From contig NC_135557.1 of assembly GCF_964340395.1 (NCBI RefSeq), forward strand, positions 13,710,161 through 13,774,160: a stretch of DNA of 64,000 nt. Direction: 5' to 3'. Origin of the DNA: Glandiceps talaboti. Lineage: Eukaryota > Hemichordata > Enteropneusta > Spengelidae. This document shows, piece after piece, positions 13,501 to 23,875 of the stretch. Made by a program: the position numbers and the translations under genes. The notes under the pieces were generated by a model. That model saw only the letters and a program-made list of their open reading frames with translations. It was not told the DNA's origin and ran no database searches. Position 1 is the stretch's first letter, and each line of letters starts with the position of its first letter.

Positions 13501-15565
13501 GCTTGTAAAATGTAAGTTTTTAAAAGAATTAACCAAAACGTGAAGATTACCAGGTAAAATGTATCAAATTTGCTAAGAAAATAAAAAACCCTAAATAGAT
13601 GAGTATTATATCATATAGTTATCACCACAAAGAGAAACACGGTATGGCGTATAAAAAATTGTGGTTCCGGTTACCCAACCCCACCTACTTTTTCACTGCC
13701 GACATTTGTTTACGTTTTTGAGAAAAAATTGTAAAGTCTCGCGAGAAGCTGTGGATGTGGAAACTGGCATCAACTTAAAAAGACAATATAAAACTGTTCT
13801 TGTAATGGCTGTACATCTGACACATACCATATAAAAGACAACGGAAAACAGATTCTGAACTACCCTAACTAGACACTCACACGTGACAAAAAAAGAATAG
13901 AAATACAAAAATCTACCTACCACACCTATTCTAAAAATTGAGCGTAATCGGAATCACACAGTGTTTTTTTTTTCTTAGGCCTAAGAAGGGAATATTTCCT
14001 TTATTTATGTTTGAGGAAACCACTAAGTCTGTAAGCATTGTTTGCTTGTTTTCATTACAGGACAGTAATAAAGTACTCCAGAACCTTAGCACTGGTTTGT
14101 ACAAGTACATGCTGTACGCTGAAGAGTTGTCAGAAAAACTTGGATATTCAAAAATAAAGAAAGTACATCATCAGTTGAGACGTGTGATGACAAAGATTAA
14201 TTCCATGGTAAGAAACACTTTAGTTGGCCTCAGCTCTTCATGTCATGCCATTTCGTGTCATGTCGTGTTATGTTATGTTATGTTATGTTATGTTATGTTA
14301 TGTTATGTTATGTTATGTTATGTTATGTCATGTCATGTCATTTCATTTCATGTCATGTCATATCGTATCATGTCGTGACGTGTCATGTCATGTCATGTCA
14401 TATCATGTTGTGTTGTGTCATGGTGTGTTGTGTCATGTCATGTAATGTCATGTCATGTCATGTCATGTTGTGTTGTGTTGTATCGTGTCATGTGTTGTGT
14501 CATGGCATGTGTCATATGTTGTATCATGTCATGTCATGTCATGTTGGGTCATGTTGTGTCATATCGTATCATGTGTCATTTCATGTAGCTTGTGTCATAT
14601 CTTGTCATGTCATGTCATATCTTGTATCATGTTGTGTCGTGACCGTGTCATATCATATCATGTCAGGTTGTGTCGTGTCGTGTCGTGTTGTGTTGCGTTG
14701 TCTTGTGTTGTGTTGTGTTGTGTTGTGTTGTGTTGTGTTGTGTTGTGTCGTGTTGTGTTGTGTTGTGTTGTGTCATGTCATGTCGTGTATCATATCATGT
14801 CATATAATGTCATGTCACATCATGTCATATAATGTCATGTCATATAATGTCATGTCACATCATGTCATATAATGTCATGTCATATATTGTCATGTCATGT
14901 CAGGCAATGGAACTGAATGTTAACTTTCATTTGTAAAATAGTCCCGTTATTTTTCTTTGTCAAAACAATGGCGATACAAAAAATCAAGGTGCTGAGTATT
15001 TTCTGACTAATTGACAGAATTTATTGTGAATAGAGTTATACCTGCTTAGCTTAATATTAGGGAAAATTCAGGAAAATAACGGCAGTTCTCTAAGCTATCA
15101 ACATCAGCCAGAACAGTTCCTATGGAAAAAGGTAGCTGATAAATTCGCTTATTATATTCTCTTTGTTTCTACAAGCTTCAGAACCATGACATTGGATTTC
15201 CTGTATCGAGAGATGCTGATGGTGAATGGCTACAAAAAATAGCTGCCGATAGACCGATGGATGAATTAGTTACAACGTACATTATGGCCCTACACAATTA
15301 CATGTCGGTAGCCACACATGGCATCGACAAAGTGACAATGATAGTGAAATCTAAGAAATGCAAAGACAGAAACGAAAACGATGAAAATATACAGTTGAAA
15401 GAAAATAATCGCAGAAATGCGAAAGACACAAAAAAGAAGGCAGTACGCGAGGCAGAAGTAGAAGATTCCAAACGTAGAAAGATGGAGCGAAGTGGGAAAA
15501 AGGACAGGAAAAACAAAAGAAGCAAAAAGAACGAAAAAATACGAAGAGAAAGAGTTAGATATTAA
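9899..15565 (+). CDS. CYT-B: secreted helical cytokine-like protein with basic tail
   Basis: Complete model: 9899-9902, 10694-10869, 11481-11600, 14061-14207 and 15176-15565; 278 aa, intron phases 1-0-0-0. Exon 1 contributes only ATG-G. Exon 2 gives a clear signal peptide (VKWIVTVNVIVLIVTIHLM, cut probably near TSA/RTT) and helix A. Exon 3 is a 40-codon AB loop with IFPYVTKRKL. Exon 4 holds two helices, and exon 5 a loop, helix D (DELVTTYIMALHNYMSVA) and about 65 Lys/Arg/Glu-rich residues. It is the tandem, same-strand paralogue of CYT-A. No family name can be assigned by eye. The exon/helix/phase plan is that of IL-6-type class I cytokines (established for vertebrates), so cytokine identity is an inference. 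Alternatives are a class II (IL-10/interferon-like) cytokine or an unrelated helical secreted protein. Confidence 0.85.
9903..10693. other. CYT-B intron 1
   Basis: Short introductory intron of 791 bp containing a (TGTC)n block. The long open frame across 9907-10335 has no splice support and is not called. Confidence 0.6.
10393..10513. repeat. (TCTG)n microsatellite in CYT-B intron 1
   Basis: Tetranucleotide run preceded by a degenerate TCTC/TCTG lead-in. Confidence 0.95.
10694..10869 (+). CDS. CYT-B exon 2: signal peptide and predicted helix A
   Basis: Acceptor ccttttag, donor gtaagt at 10870. After the leader comes a polar stretch (RTTAVRENPKHNRK), then the amphipathic YVTVMNRLVRDFYYLQTLVD, ending DDYM in phase 0. 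Confidence 0.88.
11141..11240. mobile_element. Intact 100-bp GTCTCGG-family palindromic MITE
   Basis: Near-perfect palindrome. GTCTCGGTTACCCAG starts the left end and its complement ends the right end, with internal CCTCTTGCCGTTGAGGGC arms and a short GGTTATGG/CCTCTGTTGG centre. It is flanked by TA on both sides. AAGATCCA also occurs on each side, so an 8-bp target duplication with slightly longer ends is possible. Located in CYT-B intron 2. Confidence 0.8.
11290..11410. mobile_element. SINE tail fragment
   Basis: CTCAAAGCGCCGTACAA and ATAACGGCACAACATCCTTT resemble the 3' part of the SINE at 49748-50110 (CTCAAAGCGCTTTACAA; GAACGGCACAACGGCCCTTT). No tRNA-like head is present. Confidence 0.55.
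11481..11600 (+). CDS. CYT-B exon 3: AB-loop exon
   Basis: Acceptor gtcttgaag, donor gtgagt, exactly 40 codons in phase 0. Contains a glycosylation sequon NFT and IFPYVTKRK, and ends TSCK. This is the exon most clearly shared with CYT-A by motif and position. Confidence 0.88.
11825..12722. mobile_element. 898-bp fold-back transposon, hAT-like, with 441-bp arms
   Basis: The arms 11825-12265 and 12282-12722 are exact reverse complements apart from about two mismatches found by eye (one in the GATT-repeat region, one in the TAAAGACACC/TAAATACACC region), around a 16-base loop. The ends read CACAGGGAGC...GCTCCCTGTG. TTAGGAAA lies directly outside both ends (11817-11824 and 12723-12730), an 8-bp target-site duplication as made by hAT transposases. 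The arms hold GATT/GATC repeats and no gene. It interrupts the minisatellite in CYT-B intron 3. A transcript would fold into a dsRNA of about 440 bp. Confidence 0.88.
12723..13140. repeat. Minisatellite, 29-34-bp unit, about 14 copies
   Basis: Unit AGGAAACAGTGTCATTGCTG followed by TGTACTCGT. A longer variant carries an inserted GACG and TA. The two unit lengths alternate irregularly. One further unit lies left of the fold-back element (11800-11820), so the transposon inserted into the array. Confidence 0.9.
13658..13963 (-). mobile_element. About 310-bp MITE with GGTTCCG ends (family A)
   Basis: Reverse-orientation copy of a family also seen at 43681, 45859 and 54203. The ends are TTGTGGTTCCGGTTAC and its complement-like GTAATCGGAATCACACA. 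The interior includes CTGTTCTTGTAATGGCTGTA and GGATGTGGAAACTGGCATC, both shared with the other copies. Sits in CYT-B intron 3. Confidence 0.85.
14061..14207 (+). CDS. CYT-B exon 4: predicted helices B and C
   Basis: 49 codons in phase 0. SNKVLQNLSTGLYKYMLYAE and KIKKVHHQLRRVMTKINSM are amphipathic and separated by a short LGYS turn. The exon ends in the same SM as CYT-A exon 4, at the same splice point. Confidence 0.88.
14232..14904. repeat. Pentanucleotide array (TGTNN)n in CYT-B intron 4
   Basis: Starting 25 bases after the exon 4 donor, about 670 bp are built from 5-base units TGTTA, TGTCA, TGTTG, TGTCG and rarer TATCA. Uniform blocks alternate with mixed ones: TGTTA at about 14268-14325, TGTTG at about 14700-14775. 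Long Cys/Val/Met frames across it are artefacts. Confidence 0.95.
15176..15565 (+). CDS. CYT-B exon 5: CD loop, helix D and basic tail
   Basis: Acceptor tttctacaag; stop TAA at 15563-15565. About 25 loop residues come first, then DELVTTYIMALHNYMSVATH as helix D. The C-terminal part is dominated by Lys, Arg, Asp, Glu and Asn with several KK/RR/KRR clusters, suggesting heparin- or matrix-binding, proteolytic trimming, or simply disordered low-complexity sequence. Confidence 0.88.
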   Translation, partial: LQNHDIGFPVSRDADGEWLQKIAADRPMDELVTTYIMALHNYMSVATHGIDKVTMIVKSKKCKDRNENDENIQLKENNRRNAKDTKKKAVREAEVEDSKRRKMERSGKKDRKNKRSKKNEKIRRERVRY

Positions 15566-16912
15566 CATGTATATTGGAAAGACTGATATATCAATATTAG
15601 TTTTTTACAGCAATAATTTGGTATAAAATTTGGGTTAAGGTATCCACTAAAATGCAGAGAACTCACTATCTTTTAGCTTTGTTTTATTTTGTAAATTAAC
15701 TTTCAGAAAAACATATATGACATATGAAAGATTGATATTCTAATTACTAGAAGAACTTTTCAAATAATGCAAAAAAAAAAATATTCCAGTCTTACGATTT
15801 GAGTTTGAGTTTGAGTATTTATTTATAAAAGTTGAACAATTTAGGTGTATGAGTTATTTTGACAATTTCTATCCATTAGTTTTAGATCAAATTAGGTTTG
15901 AGAATTATTGAACATATCATGTACGTTTTTAGCAGTGTGAACTCTCAGGGGTAAAAATTGCATGTTTTCTGTTTACAGTTCCTTGTCAAGAAATTTTGTC
16001 TTGATTCTGTGCAGCAATGAAATGTTTGTTATACAAGTAACTGAATGTATAGTGAATTTAGCAACGTAAACAATGATGACGGTCGTTCTTGTTTTGTTTT
16101 TTTTTGCACTGAACATATAACTCAGGATAGGTTGATATAAGTGAATAGTTTTACCATCACATCCGTATATTTAACGCTTAGGTGACAGAGTTGTTGTGTA
16201 TGACGTCACCATGTGTAGGTGTTTAGAAAACACAATGGAAACAGTGGCTAATTGTGAAGACTGTTGAACGGTTTATTTGACAGGCACTACAAATACTACA
16301 CTCCCAGCCCTGTCCAAAAACAAAACTGACAAAGTTTACTAATTGGGCAGCATTATGATCTATGCTCATCGTGTAAAAACTCTTGATTACCAATATTATA
16401 ATTATTTAATTGAAAGTGTTACCGACAACACCGGGAATCGTACTATCACGATGGTTTTTGTAACATTACGTTTTAGTACTCAATCATTTTACGAACACAC
16501 TGTAAATCTCTTTCCCGAATAAAATTGATAATACATTCATATTTACGGCATATATTCCATGCGATGCAATTAACTGAGTACCAGTAGATGTGAGGACGAG
16601 TGTATAATGTCGATGCGCTGATTTGATTTTTCAAGGCCATTATATATTATGTGGTGTATTTTACAACTAGTCTCCCTGGTTTGGCAAGATTGGTTGATTT
16701 GTTAGAAGAGAAAAACAACATGAAAAGAATTATATGCTCGGTGTGAAGGGGTTACTGCCGAAGGCACTCCAATTTTTTGTGATGTTGTACTTTAACAATT
16801 AATTTTGTTTATGTGTGATTTCTGATCTCAGAAAATGCCAACTTTTATTCGAAAGATGAATATTGCAAACGTGAATTAAAGTTGGCTTAGAGTCACAAGA
16901 GCATGGTAAAAA
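15566..16912. other. CYT-B 3' flank and intergenic DNA
   Basis: AT-rich and non-coding. An AATAAA at 16518-16523 is one possible polyadenylation signal, but the distance (about 950 bp) makes it uncertain. Nothing else recognised. Confidence 0.45.
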
Positions 16913-16930
16913 ATGTTTGTTTCTGTTAAA

Positions 16931-17306
16931 CTGAGAGAGAGACAGAGCGACAGAGAGAGAGTGACAGAAAGACAGAAAGACAGACAGACAGACACATACA
17001 TACATACATACATACATACATACATACATACATACATACATACATACATACATACATACATACATACAGGCAGACAGACAGACAGACAGACAGACAGGCA
17101 GACAGATAGACAGACAGACAGACAGACAGGCAGAGACAGACAGACAGACAGACACATAGACAGACAGACAGAGACCGAGAGAGCGCGAGACACAGAGACA
17201 CAGAGACACAGAGACAGAGAGAGAGACAGACGGACAGACAGACAGACAGAGACAGAGAGACAGACAGAGGAGACAAAGAGCGAGAAACAGAGAGATAGAG
17301 AGACAG
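16931..17306. repeat. Compound (GACA)n-(CATA)n-(GACA)n-(GAGA)n array
   Basis: A GACA-rich block leads into (CATA)n at about 16993-17068, then (GACA)n with GGCA variants, ending in GAGA/GACA mixture. Neighbouring units differ by one base. Confidence 0.9.
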
Positions 17307-18105
17307 GATGGATAAGTGGCTAATTGATGAATTGACCGACCGATTGACTGACCGACCAGTTCATTGATCCATTTATATACAGATAAATACGCAAACAGAC
17401 ATAGATAATGGGGTCACTAAGACTTCATATTTCAGACTAGTATGTGCGTGATACTATGTTTTATGAGAGACAATAAATTACAGCAAACCTGCCAACAATA
17501 AATATACGAGGAATGACATATCCCTCTAACCCTACGATACTACCCATTAACAGTTAAAGTTTCCTAACGTGTGTTTATTATCTGTTATTAATATTAAGGC
17601 TTCATCACACATTACTGTAAATCACTGCATGACATGTCACAATCCAAATGTGCTGTCTTGACAAATACCAGAAGACAGAATTGAATTAATTGAAGCATAA
17701 GACTCAACTCGCTAAACATCAATGTTGAAGAAGCACACATTTGTTTCAATTATGGCTTGAATTCCGAAGTGATTAAAAAACACGCTTGGATAGAAAGATG
17801 ATTGCTGTCGGCATTATTTCATGAAATCGTAGTTTCTCCCTGTATTATATAGTATTAAATTAGTTTAAACCTGTATATTTTCGTCCTGATTTTGAAATTT
17901 GTCAATTTTTACTTTTATTCCATATTTCATTTCATGGTGTAGTAAATATCATGATATCATAACGTCCGCTAAATTAAACTGGTAAATTGAAAACTGGTAT
18001 GGAGAAGATGAGATGTGCTGTATGTTCAATTTAAATATCGTGACAGTGCCGAAATCGAAACATTAATCACTTTTTATGACCCTAGGAAAAAAATGTATTT
18101 CAGTT
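17307..18105. other. Intergenic, 5' flank of Kunitz gene 1
   Basis: AT-rich sequence with no gene or repeat family that I recognise. Confidence 0.5.
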
Positions 18106-18113
18106 TATAAAAG
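18106..18113 (+). promoter_or_regulatory. TATA box of Kunitz gene 1
   Basis: TATAAAAG followed by TAACTGG, 66 bases before the start codon. The convergent Kunitz gene has TATAAAAG followed by TGACTGG 68 bases before its own start, so the core promoter is shared between the two genes. Confidence 0.75.
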
Positions 18114-18171
18114 TAACTGGATAATGTGTGTTCTTCACCATTGCAGGAAGATACAAGATATAGCAGAAACC

Positions 18172-19824
18172 ATGGCCATGAAGAATTGTTACCTGATAGT
18201 GCTGTTCGCTGTGTTGTTCGTAAGCTACGTTGAGGTAAGTAACTATTAATGTCTATTGAAAAGCCTCAAATTTCTACATACAGACTCAGACACAGTTGAT
18301 GGCTTCACGTTTGACTGATGGGACACGACATGTTTTACACACAGGAAGACATTTGTTAAATGCGAAAAGACATTACAAAAAAGAAACGATTATACAATTG
18401 TTGCCTACAGGCGCTATGTACGAGCAGATCACAATTGTCTGTCACTTAGAATGTAAGGATTTTAGAGCAATTAAATCAAGTCCATGCGTACTTTGTCAGT
18501 GGAGACTAAAATTGAAAAGGTTACTCAACTGTTATCATCTAATCAAACAAGTGAATTACAGAAACTCGAAGCCTTTATATATCACTCGTTAAAAATCAGG
18601 TCAGAAGCTATACTTAAATGGAACTGTAACATATTTCTTTGGTTACAAAAGTTTGTAATTGTATTTTGGACCGTTGGCCTTTGACTACAATGCAGTGACT
18701 ATAATTGTGCTGTAACTGAAGCTTGAAGAAAAACCCAATTCTTATTACTTTTGCACGTGTGTAGAGTTCTCCATTGTTTTAGTCTAGCATTGAACTAGTA
18801 AATCATGTCCCACGGATGAAAGTCTGCATCGCCCGTTTTTTTTCCGATGTTCGAGGAGGTTAAAATTTTAGCTATAATTTTATTAAACTCTCACCAATAT
18901 TTACTTCACTTTCTTCTACCCTATTTTCCACCATGCTGATAAGTTAGTTTGTTGTACATCCTTCTTGAAGTGCTGCCTTCAATGTTTGCATAGTACTCTT
19001 CGTACAATCTGCTTATGAATCAACTATGTAACACGAATAGGCAGAAGAACATAACATATATAATGTGCTAGGTCAAAAAAAGGTGATTCAGGATTTGTCC
19101 TTGATATTGAGTCTAAATGTTCTCTTTGTCATCCCAGAGTATGCGTATCAGCTATTGCACATTGGCTTCATGATAGCTAATTTACACACGACGAAAACCA
19201 AATCAACAATATATAGTCGTCTGTGCACAAAACATAGGTTTTGATAAATAATGTTAACAGGTCTTTTAATTTACCTTAAAACTTTATTAGGCCTAACGAA
19301 TTCTGGTTTACCAATCCCACCTAGTTTTTCATGCCCACTCACAACTTTTCTTTTACGTATTTGAAAAAAAAAATATTTGAAAAAAAGAGATAAAATCGCC
19401 AAAATTGTGAAGTCTTACAAGGAATAGTGGATGTGGAAACTGACATTAACGTAAAAAAGACTATAAAGTCGTTATGTCATCATGTATTATATTTACCAAT
19501 GCTTAATAATTGTCTCTTAATTGTATTCGGTTTCAACTGTCTAGGTGGACGGGAAAAAAAGGAACCAAAGTGAGTTAACATATTTGCTTTTTGTTTCCAA
19601 AATCACTTAAAGTTTATTCATTCCTTGTGTGTCCGTCCGTCCGTCTGTCTGCCTGCCTGCCTGCCTGCCTTTCTGTGTGTCTATGTGTGGCTGTCGGTCT
19701 GCATACATGCATGACCCTGATGCATGCATCTGTATGTATGTATGTACAGTATGTATGTACATGTATGTATGTATGTATGTATGTATGTATGTATGTATGT
19801 ATGTATGTATGTATGTATGTATGT

Positions 19825-19864
<40 letters not shown>

Positions 19865-20199
19865 ATGTATGTATGTATGTATGTATGTATGTATGTGTGT
19901 ATGTATGTATGTGCGTGTGTGCGTGCATGCACGTTTTTGATCCTTCACTAACCTATTGACCTCGTCCCTTAGGGTAGCTCTATCTATTTTACCAATAACA
20001 CCATTTTTGCATTCCATGTCGATGGATTGTATGTGTAGAATGTACACTGGATCCCGTTAAAGGACCATGCATGGGGTATTTTATACGATACTATTATGAC
20101 ATCGAAACCAGTGAGTGCAAAACCTTCATTTATGGCGGATGCATGGGGAATGAGAATAACTTCTTTACTGAAGTTCACTGTGAAGAAGAGTGCCCCTGA
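18172..20199 (+). CDS. Kunitz (BPTI-type) serine-protease inhibitor 1
   Basis: Three coding exons, 18172-18234, 19545-19569 and 20039-20199, give 82 aa, phases 0 and 1. Exon 1 is a signal peptide (NCYLIVLFAVLFVSYVE), exon 2 a short Lys/Arg linker, and exon 3 the Kunitz domain, which fills the rest of the protein. Cysteine spacing is 8-15-7-12-3, exactly that of BPTI, with the family's YGGC and RYYYD segments. The residue after the second cysteine (P1, which sets specificity) is Met, so trypsin is an unlikely target; chymotrypsin- or elastase-like enzymes are more likely (inference). The protein ends one residue after the last cysteine. Expected role: secreted reversible inhibitor of serine proteases. 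A non-inhibitory role, as in some Kunitz proteins, cannot be excluded. Confidence 0.93.
18235..19544. other. Kunitz gene 1 intron 1
   Basis: Contains open frames at about 18296-18684 with no splice or family support, and a family A MITE fragment at about 19300-19480. Otherwise featureless. Confidence 0.6.
19300..19480 (-). mobile_element. Family A MITE fragment
   Basis: CTGGTTTACCAATCCCACCT, AATTGTGAAGTCTTACAAGG and GGATGTGGAAACTGACATTA match one half of the 13658-13963 element. The other half is missing. Confidence 0.7.
19629..19930. repeat. (TGTC/TGCC)n-(TATG)n-(TG)n array in Kunitz gene 1 intron 2
   Basis: GTCC, GTCT and TGCC steps pass into (TATG)n with an internal (TG)n. All the Tyr/Val/Cys/Met and Thr/His open frames here are repeat translations. 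Confidence 0.95.
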
Positions 20200-20225
20200 A
20201 CTTTGGGTAAATACGCATTTGTAAT

Positions 20226-20229
<4 letters not shown>

Positions 20230-20271
<42 letters not shown>

Positions 20272-20525
20272 CGCGAGAGAGACAGAGAGACAGAGAGAGA
20301 CAGCCACAGAGAGACAGACCGATCTATAGAGACAGACAGTGGGAGGGAGGCAGAGACAGAGGGAAAGAGACAGAGGGTGATAGAGCGAAGAGACAGAGGG
20401 AGATAGAGACATACATACATACATACATACATACATACATACATACATACGTACGTACGTACGTACGTACGTACGTACATACATACATACATACATACAT
20501 ACATACATACATACATACATACATA
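20230..20525. repeat. (GT)n, (GACA/GAGA)n and (CATA)n-(CGTA)n-(CATA)n array
   Basis: Begins 30 bases after the Kunitz stop codon. The last block is notable: (CATA)n at 20409-20448 changes cleanly to (CGTA)n at about 20449-20476, then back to (CATA)n to 20522. Confidence 0.95.
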
Positions 20526-20845
20526 ATATGTGTCACATATAGGATTTATTGTCTGTAACGCCCACTTCATTATATAAAAAAAATATTCAATAGCAGTGAG
20601 CAATATCTGTATATATGTTTGTTTTTGTTTATGTGCACAAACACTTACTTTTGTATTTTATTTATTGTTATATTATCAGGACAAATTTAACATCAGCTGA
20701 CTAGACCACCAGATGAAGTAAAAGATGATAGACGAAGATTCCTATTAAAGTTTGATTTATTAGAATTGCTAAATGCCAATTGAAAGTTTTGTGTTTGCTT
20801 TGTATTAGAATAACCAATGTGAGCTTATAGAATTCCTCGAATCGT

Positions 20846-20851
20846 AATAAA
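20846..20851 (+). terminator. Candidate polyadenylation signal of Kunitz gene 1
   Basis: AATAAA in TCGTAATAAAGTG, about 650 bp after the stop codon and followed by a GT/T-rich stretch. It is the first canonical hexamer that I noticed in the 3' flank. Confidence 0.4.
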
Positions 20852-21129
20852 GTGTTACTGATAGAACAAACATAATGTAGACAGTGTTTATCTTTTGTCA
20901 AGGGTGTGTTCGTTGTTATACAATCTTAGTAATGATGATGGCGAATACTTTTGAATATGGTCACTTAGTTTGCACGTTTTGGGGCGTAAATTGTGTTCCG
21001 TTTAGAAAGTTTTTTCACTGCATTCTACTTACACACTAACCTGTCATCGATCTTCAGCGACTTTGTAGCAATGTATTATGTTCAGATTGGTCAATTTCTT
21101 GATATTGGAATTCCCTTCTTCTCTTTCCT

Positions 21130-21835
21130 ACAACATTCCCATGAATGGTTTCATATGAACCAGTAGAGAATCCTGGCCGACGAATGACATCACCAAGTCA
21201 CTGAAGTTTTCGTCTTCGAACCACCGCTAGAAGTGGTTCACATCAACCCGCTCTTTTTCCTGATTTCAGTCACGATATATAGACTCATTTATTCGGTGTT
21301 GCTTGTAGGTAACTCCCAGCAATCTTCTATAGCATCTCAAGTTAATTTATGCGTCGTCCGAAGTTAGAACAGTATGTCCTTATTTCACAACCATAAAGTG
21401 CTATTGAGGTTATCACTGTTCGTAGCAGATCGATTTTCGTCTTTATTGATATTTCCTTGCTATTCAATATCTTATTAATTTATCTAGTTAATTATTATTA
21501 TTAGTTAATTATTATTATTAGTTATCTTATTAATTTATCTTATTAGTTTATCTAGTTAAGCTTTTACAATTGAATCTCTTTTCTCTATTACTGTAGGAGT
21601 GTCTTCTTTCAGTATATTCTCAAGAATCGCATTATTAACTTTAACCTCAACCTTTCTCCCTATTGTCTTGCCCCAATTTTTAGTTATCATCATCAACGTT
21701 TTAGTGATTTTTCTTAGTTCTTTTTTTTGTGTCCCAGCAATTAAGTCTATGTCATCTGCGAATCTGAGGTTGGTGATCTTATGGCCTCCAACTGATATTG
21801 TGCCTGCAACACCAGTCATAGTATTCATCATAATT
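21130..21835 (-). pseudogene. Degenerate non-LTR retrotransposon (LINE) fragment
   Basis: The reverse strand reads a reverse-transcriptase palm segment with NLRFADDIDLIAGT, the FADD catalytic motif, at about 21730-21790. Further 3', with frame breaks and stops, comes the C-terminal motif LRCYRRLLGVTYKQHRINE, typical of endonuclease-type LINE ORF2. There is no endonuclease domain, no long ORF and no intact ends, so it is a dead copy. A short AT-rich insert with TTAGTTAATTATTATTA repeats splits it near 21475-21555. Confidence 0.8.
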
Positions 21836-22123
21836 ATATAATCTGCTCCAGAAAGAAAAGTTGAACAAATAAGGTGGCAGCATACATCCTTGGCGAACTC
21901 CCACAGTTGTTTTGAACCACTGCAGGACTTGATTGTGTATTAGAACAGTACTACTTGATTTTGAGTAGAGAGACTCAATAAGAAAGATAAAGTGATCATA
22001 AATAAGCTAACTATCTGCTCTGAACCATACCTTCTCCAGGTGTATTATACAGATGTTATGGAAGATGATTACCAGGTTGGAATCATCATAGGATAAAAGG
22101 ATAAAAGGAAATACTGCTTGAAG

Positions 22124-22264
22124 GGGAAAATGTACAGGTCATGATCATATCTTAAAATAGTCTACGATATACGACGTTGTACTGTCAGTTAGTACTGATA
22201 GGCGTGGCACAACGTCGTATATCGCAGACTACTTTAAGATGTGATCATGACATGTACATTTTCC
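22124..22264. mobile_element. 141-bp hairpin MITE
   Basis: The left arm GGAAAATGTACAGGTCATGA and the right arm ending CATGACATGTACATTTTCC are near-perfect inverted repeats of about 55 bp (also ACGATATACGACGTTGT against ACAACGTCGTATATCG) around a short loop. Confidence 0.75.
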
Positions 22265-22799
22265 TAAGTACCAATAAAGAATTGAAGGTAGTATTATGGC
22301 TGCACAAACACGACATATCTGATAGTTATAGTCCACGTCAGAGGACATTTACTGTTTTTATTAAGACAGTTTTTTTTAACCCGTTCGTTATTTTGTTCGA
22401 GGCGTATCCTCAATGGGTTAGCCAAAACTGTCAAATGGTCGAGGGCGTGTACCATAACGATGTTATACTTCGAACTCTGCGAGTTGTTTAGGTATTTCAC
22501 CAGAAAGTCAACCTTGTTATCTGTAGCCCTGTTACGTAACCTCTTACCTATTATCATGTTAATTACAAAATTCACAATAGAAATTCCATCCCGCACATCT
22601 CGGCCAAAATAGTACGATGATTTCCTCAAAAGTTCAGTGTGAAATCCATGAACCTGGTAGATATAACTCTTTCTGTAACAAAATGACAGTCCCAAATCGA
22701 AGAGTAGTTCCGTTTTACCCATCAGTAGTTATGTTATTAACCTGGAGCACATATGCATTGTCAAGTCGGTGAACAAATTCTATATGGAAACCTGCTTTC

Positions 22800-23400
22800 T
22801 GTACAGGTCACTTTGTAGTGAAGTGGTTATAGTGCTTATCTTTGGATATATAGGCACAGAGGTAGTGTGTTCGAGACCGTCCAAGGTAAGGGCGATTTTT
22901 TACCCACACTTCACAGAATGACAGGTTCAGGAGAACACAGTATTAGGCAGGGAAGCACATGGTGGTTGCATTGAAACAGTTGACAAGTTGGGGACAGTGC
23001 TACAGAAATGATTAACACGCTGAGGACAGTTTCATATGAATGGTTAAAAATTGTAAGCGGACTGTTCCTTTCATGGATTAACGGTATGCAGACACTTTCT
23101 TTGTGTAAAAGTGTCCCGTTAACTGAAAAAAAGTGTCCGCTAAAGGAAATTGAGAGCACAGTTGAAACAATGGGGAAGACTCTGAAAGGAGTATAATGTA
23201 CAGTATACGCTTCACGAACACACGAAAAAGAGGCAGAATCACGTGATGCTTTACATCAGAAGATGTGGCTTTTAAGGACATCATGAACTTCAGTTTGTGT
23301 TCGAGACCCACCAAGGTAAGGGCGATTTTGTACACACACATTACAGAATGGCAGGTGCAAAATTAGGAGGCCAAACACGGTATTAGGAGGGATGCATTAC
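22800..23400 (+). mobile_element. Two related tRNA-like SINE fragments
   Basis: 22805-22950 has an A-box-like GTAGTGAAGTGGTTATAGTG and a B-box-like GTGTTCGAGACC, then CCAAGGTAAGGGCGATTTT. The second copy at about 23295-23400 repeats GTGTTCGAGACC and GGTAAGGGCGATTTT, then ACAGAATGGCAGGT and GTATTAGGAGGGA. The spacing fits RNA polymerase III-type promoters. Confidence 0.6.
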
Positions 23401-23689
23401 ACTGTCACAGCGCTACATTTATACAAAATATAATGTACAGGTGACAGTTCATATACATTTTGAGATACTGATTTATTCCATTTTGATAAGCATAATTATA
23501 GGGTAAATGCTATACTGCAACAAACAAGGTTATGGCAACATTAGTTTGTCAACTAAACTAGAAATTGGGCATTTTTCGTTCTTCTACCATTGGATTTAAA
23601 ATCTGTAGATTCTCATTATCCGATCACTGAAAAGAAAAAGGAGAAACAGTGTGACACATTTTCGATATGTGATATCATGCCTAGGAGTA

Positions 23690-23875
23690 AAAGTGACCAT
23701 ATGGATGACCATACTTTGAAAGAAAATACCATGATACAATATATACAATTTCCTTGTTTGTAACTCAATACATCACAAACAAATAAAAAAACGTAAAAAA
23801 ATATTTGTTATTGTATGTACAATAGCACACTTTTACACACCTTTTAGCTTTTTGTAATATAAAATAAATAAATCC
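23690..23875. mobile_element. Diverged relative of the 54831-55186 hairpin MITE
   Basis: GACCATATGGATGA, CTTGTTTGTAACTCAATAC, TTGTTATTGTATGTACAATA and TTAGCTTTTTG occur in the same order as in the longer element at 54.8-55.2 kb. The right arm is lost. Confidence 0.6.

Noticed and set aside
14224-14872. 210-codon Cys/His/Val/Met frame that looks metal-binding
   Set aside because: Pentanucleotide repeat without stop codons in this frame; lies wholly in an intron.
15257-15565. Nuclear or ribosomal protein suggested by the Lys/Arg-rich tail
   Set aside because: The tail is in frame with upstream exons that encode a signal peptide and match CYT-A.
18296-18684. Two overlapping frames of 98 and 66 codons in Kunitz gene 1 intron 1
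   Set aside because: No family motif and no splice support.
22177-22722. Overlapping 104-codon plus and 142-codon minus frames
   Set aside because: Overlap a hairpin MITE, no recognisable domain, no promoter or splice sites.
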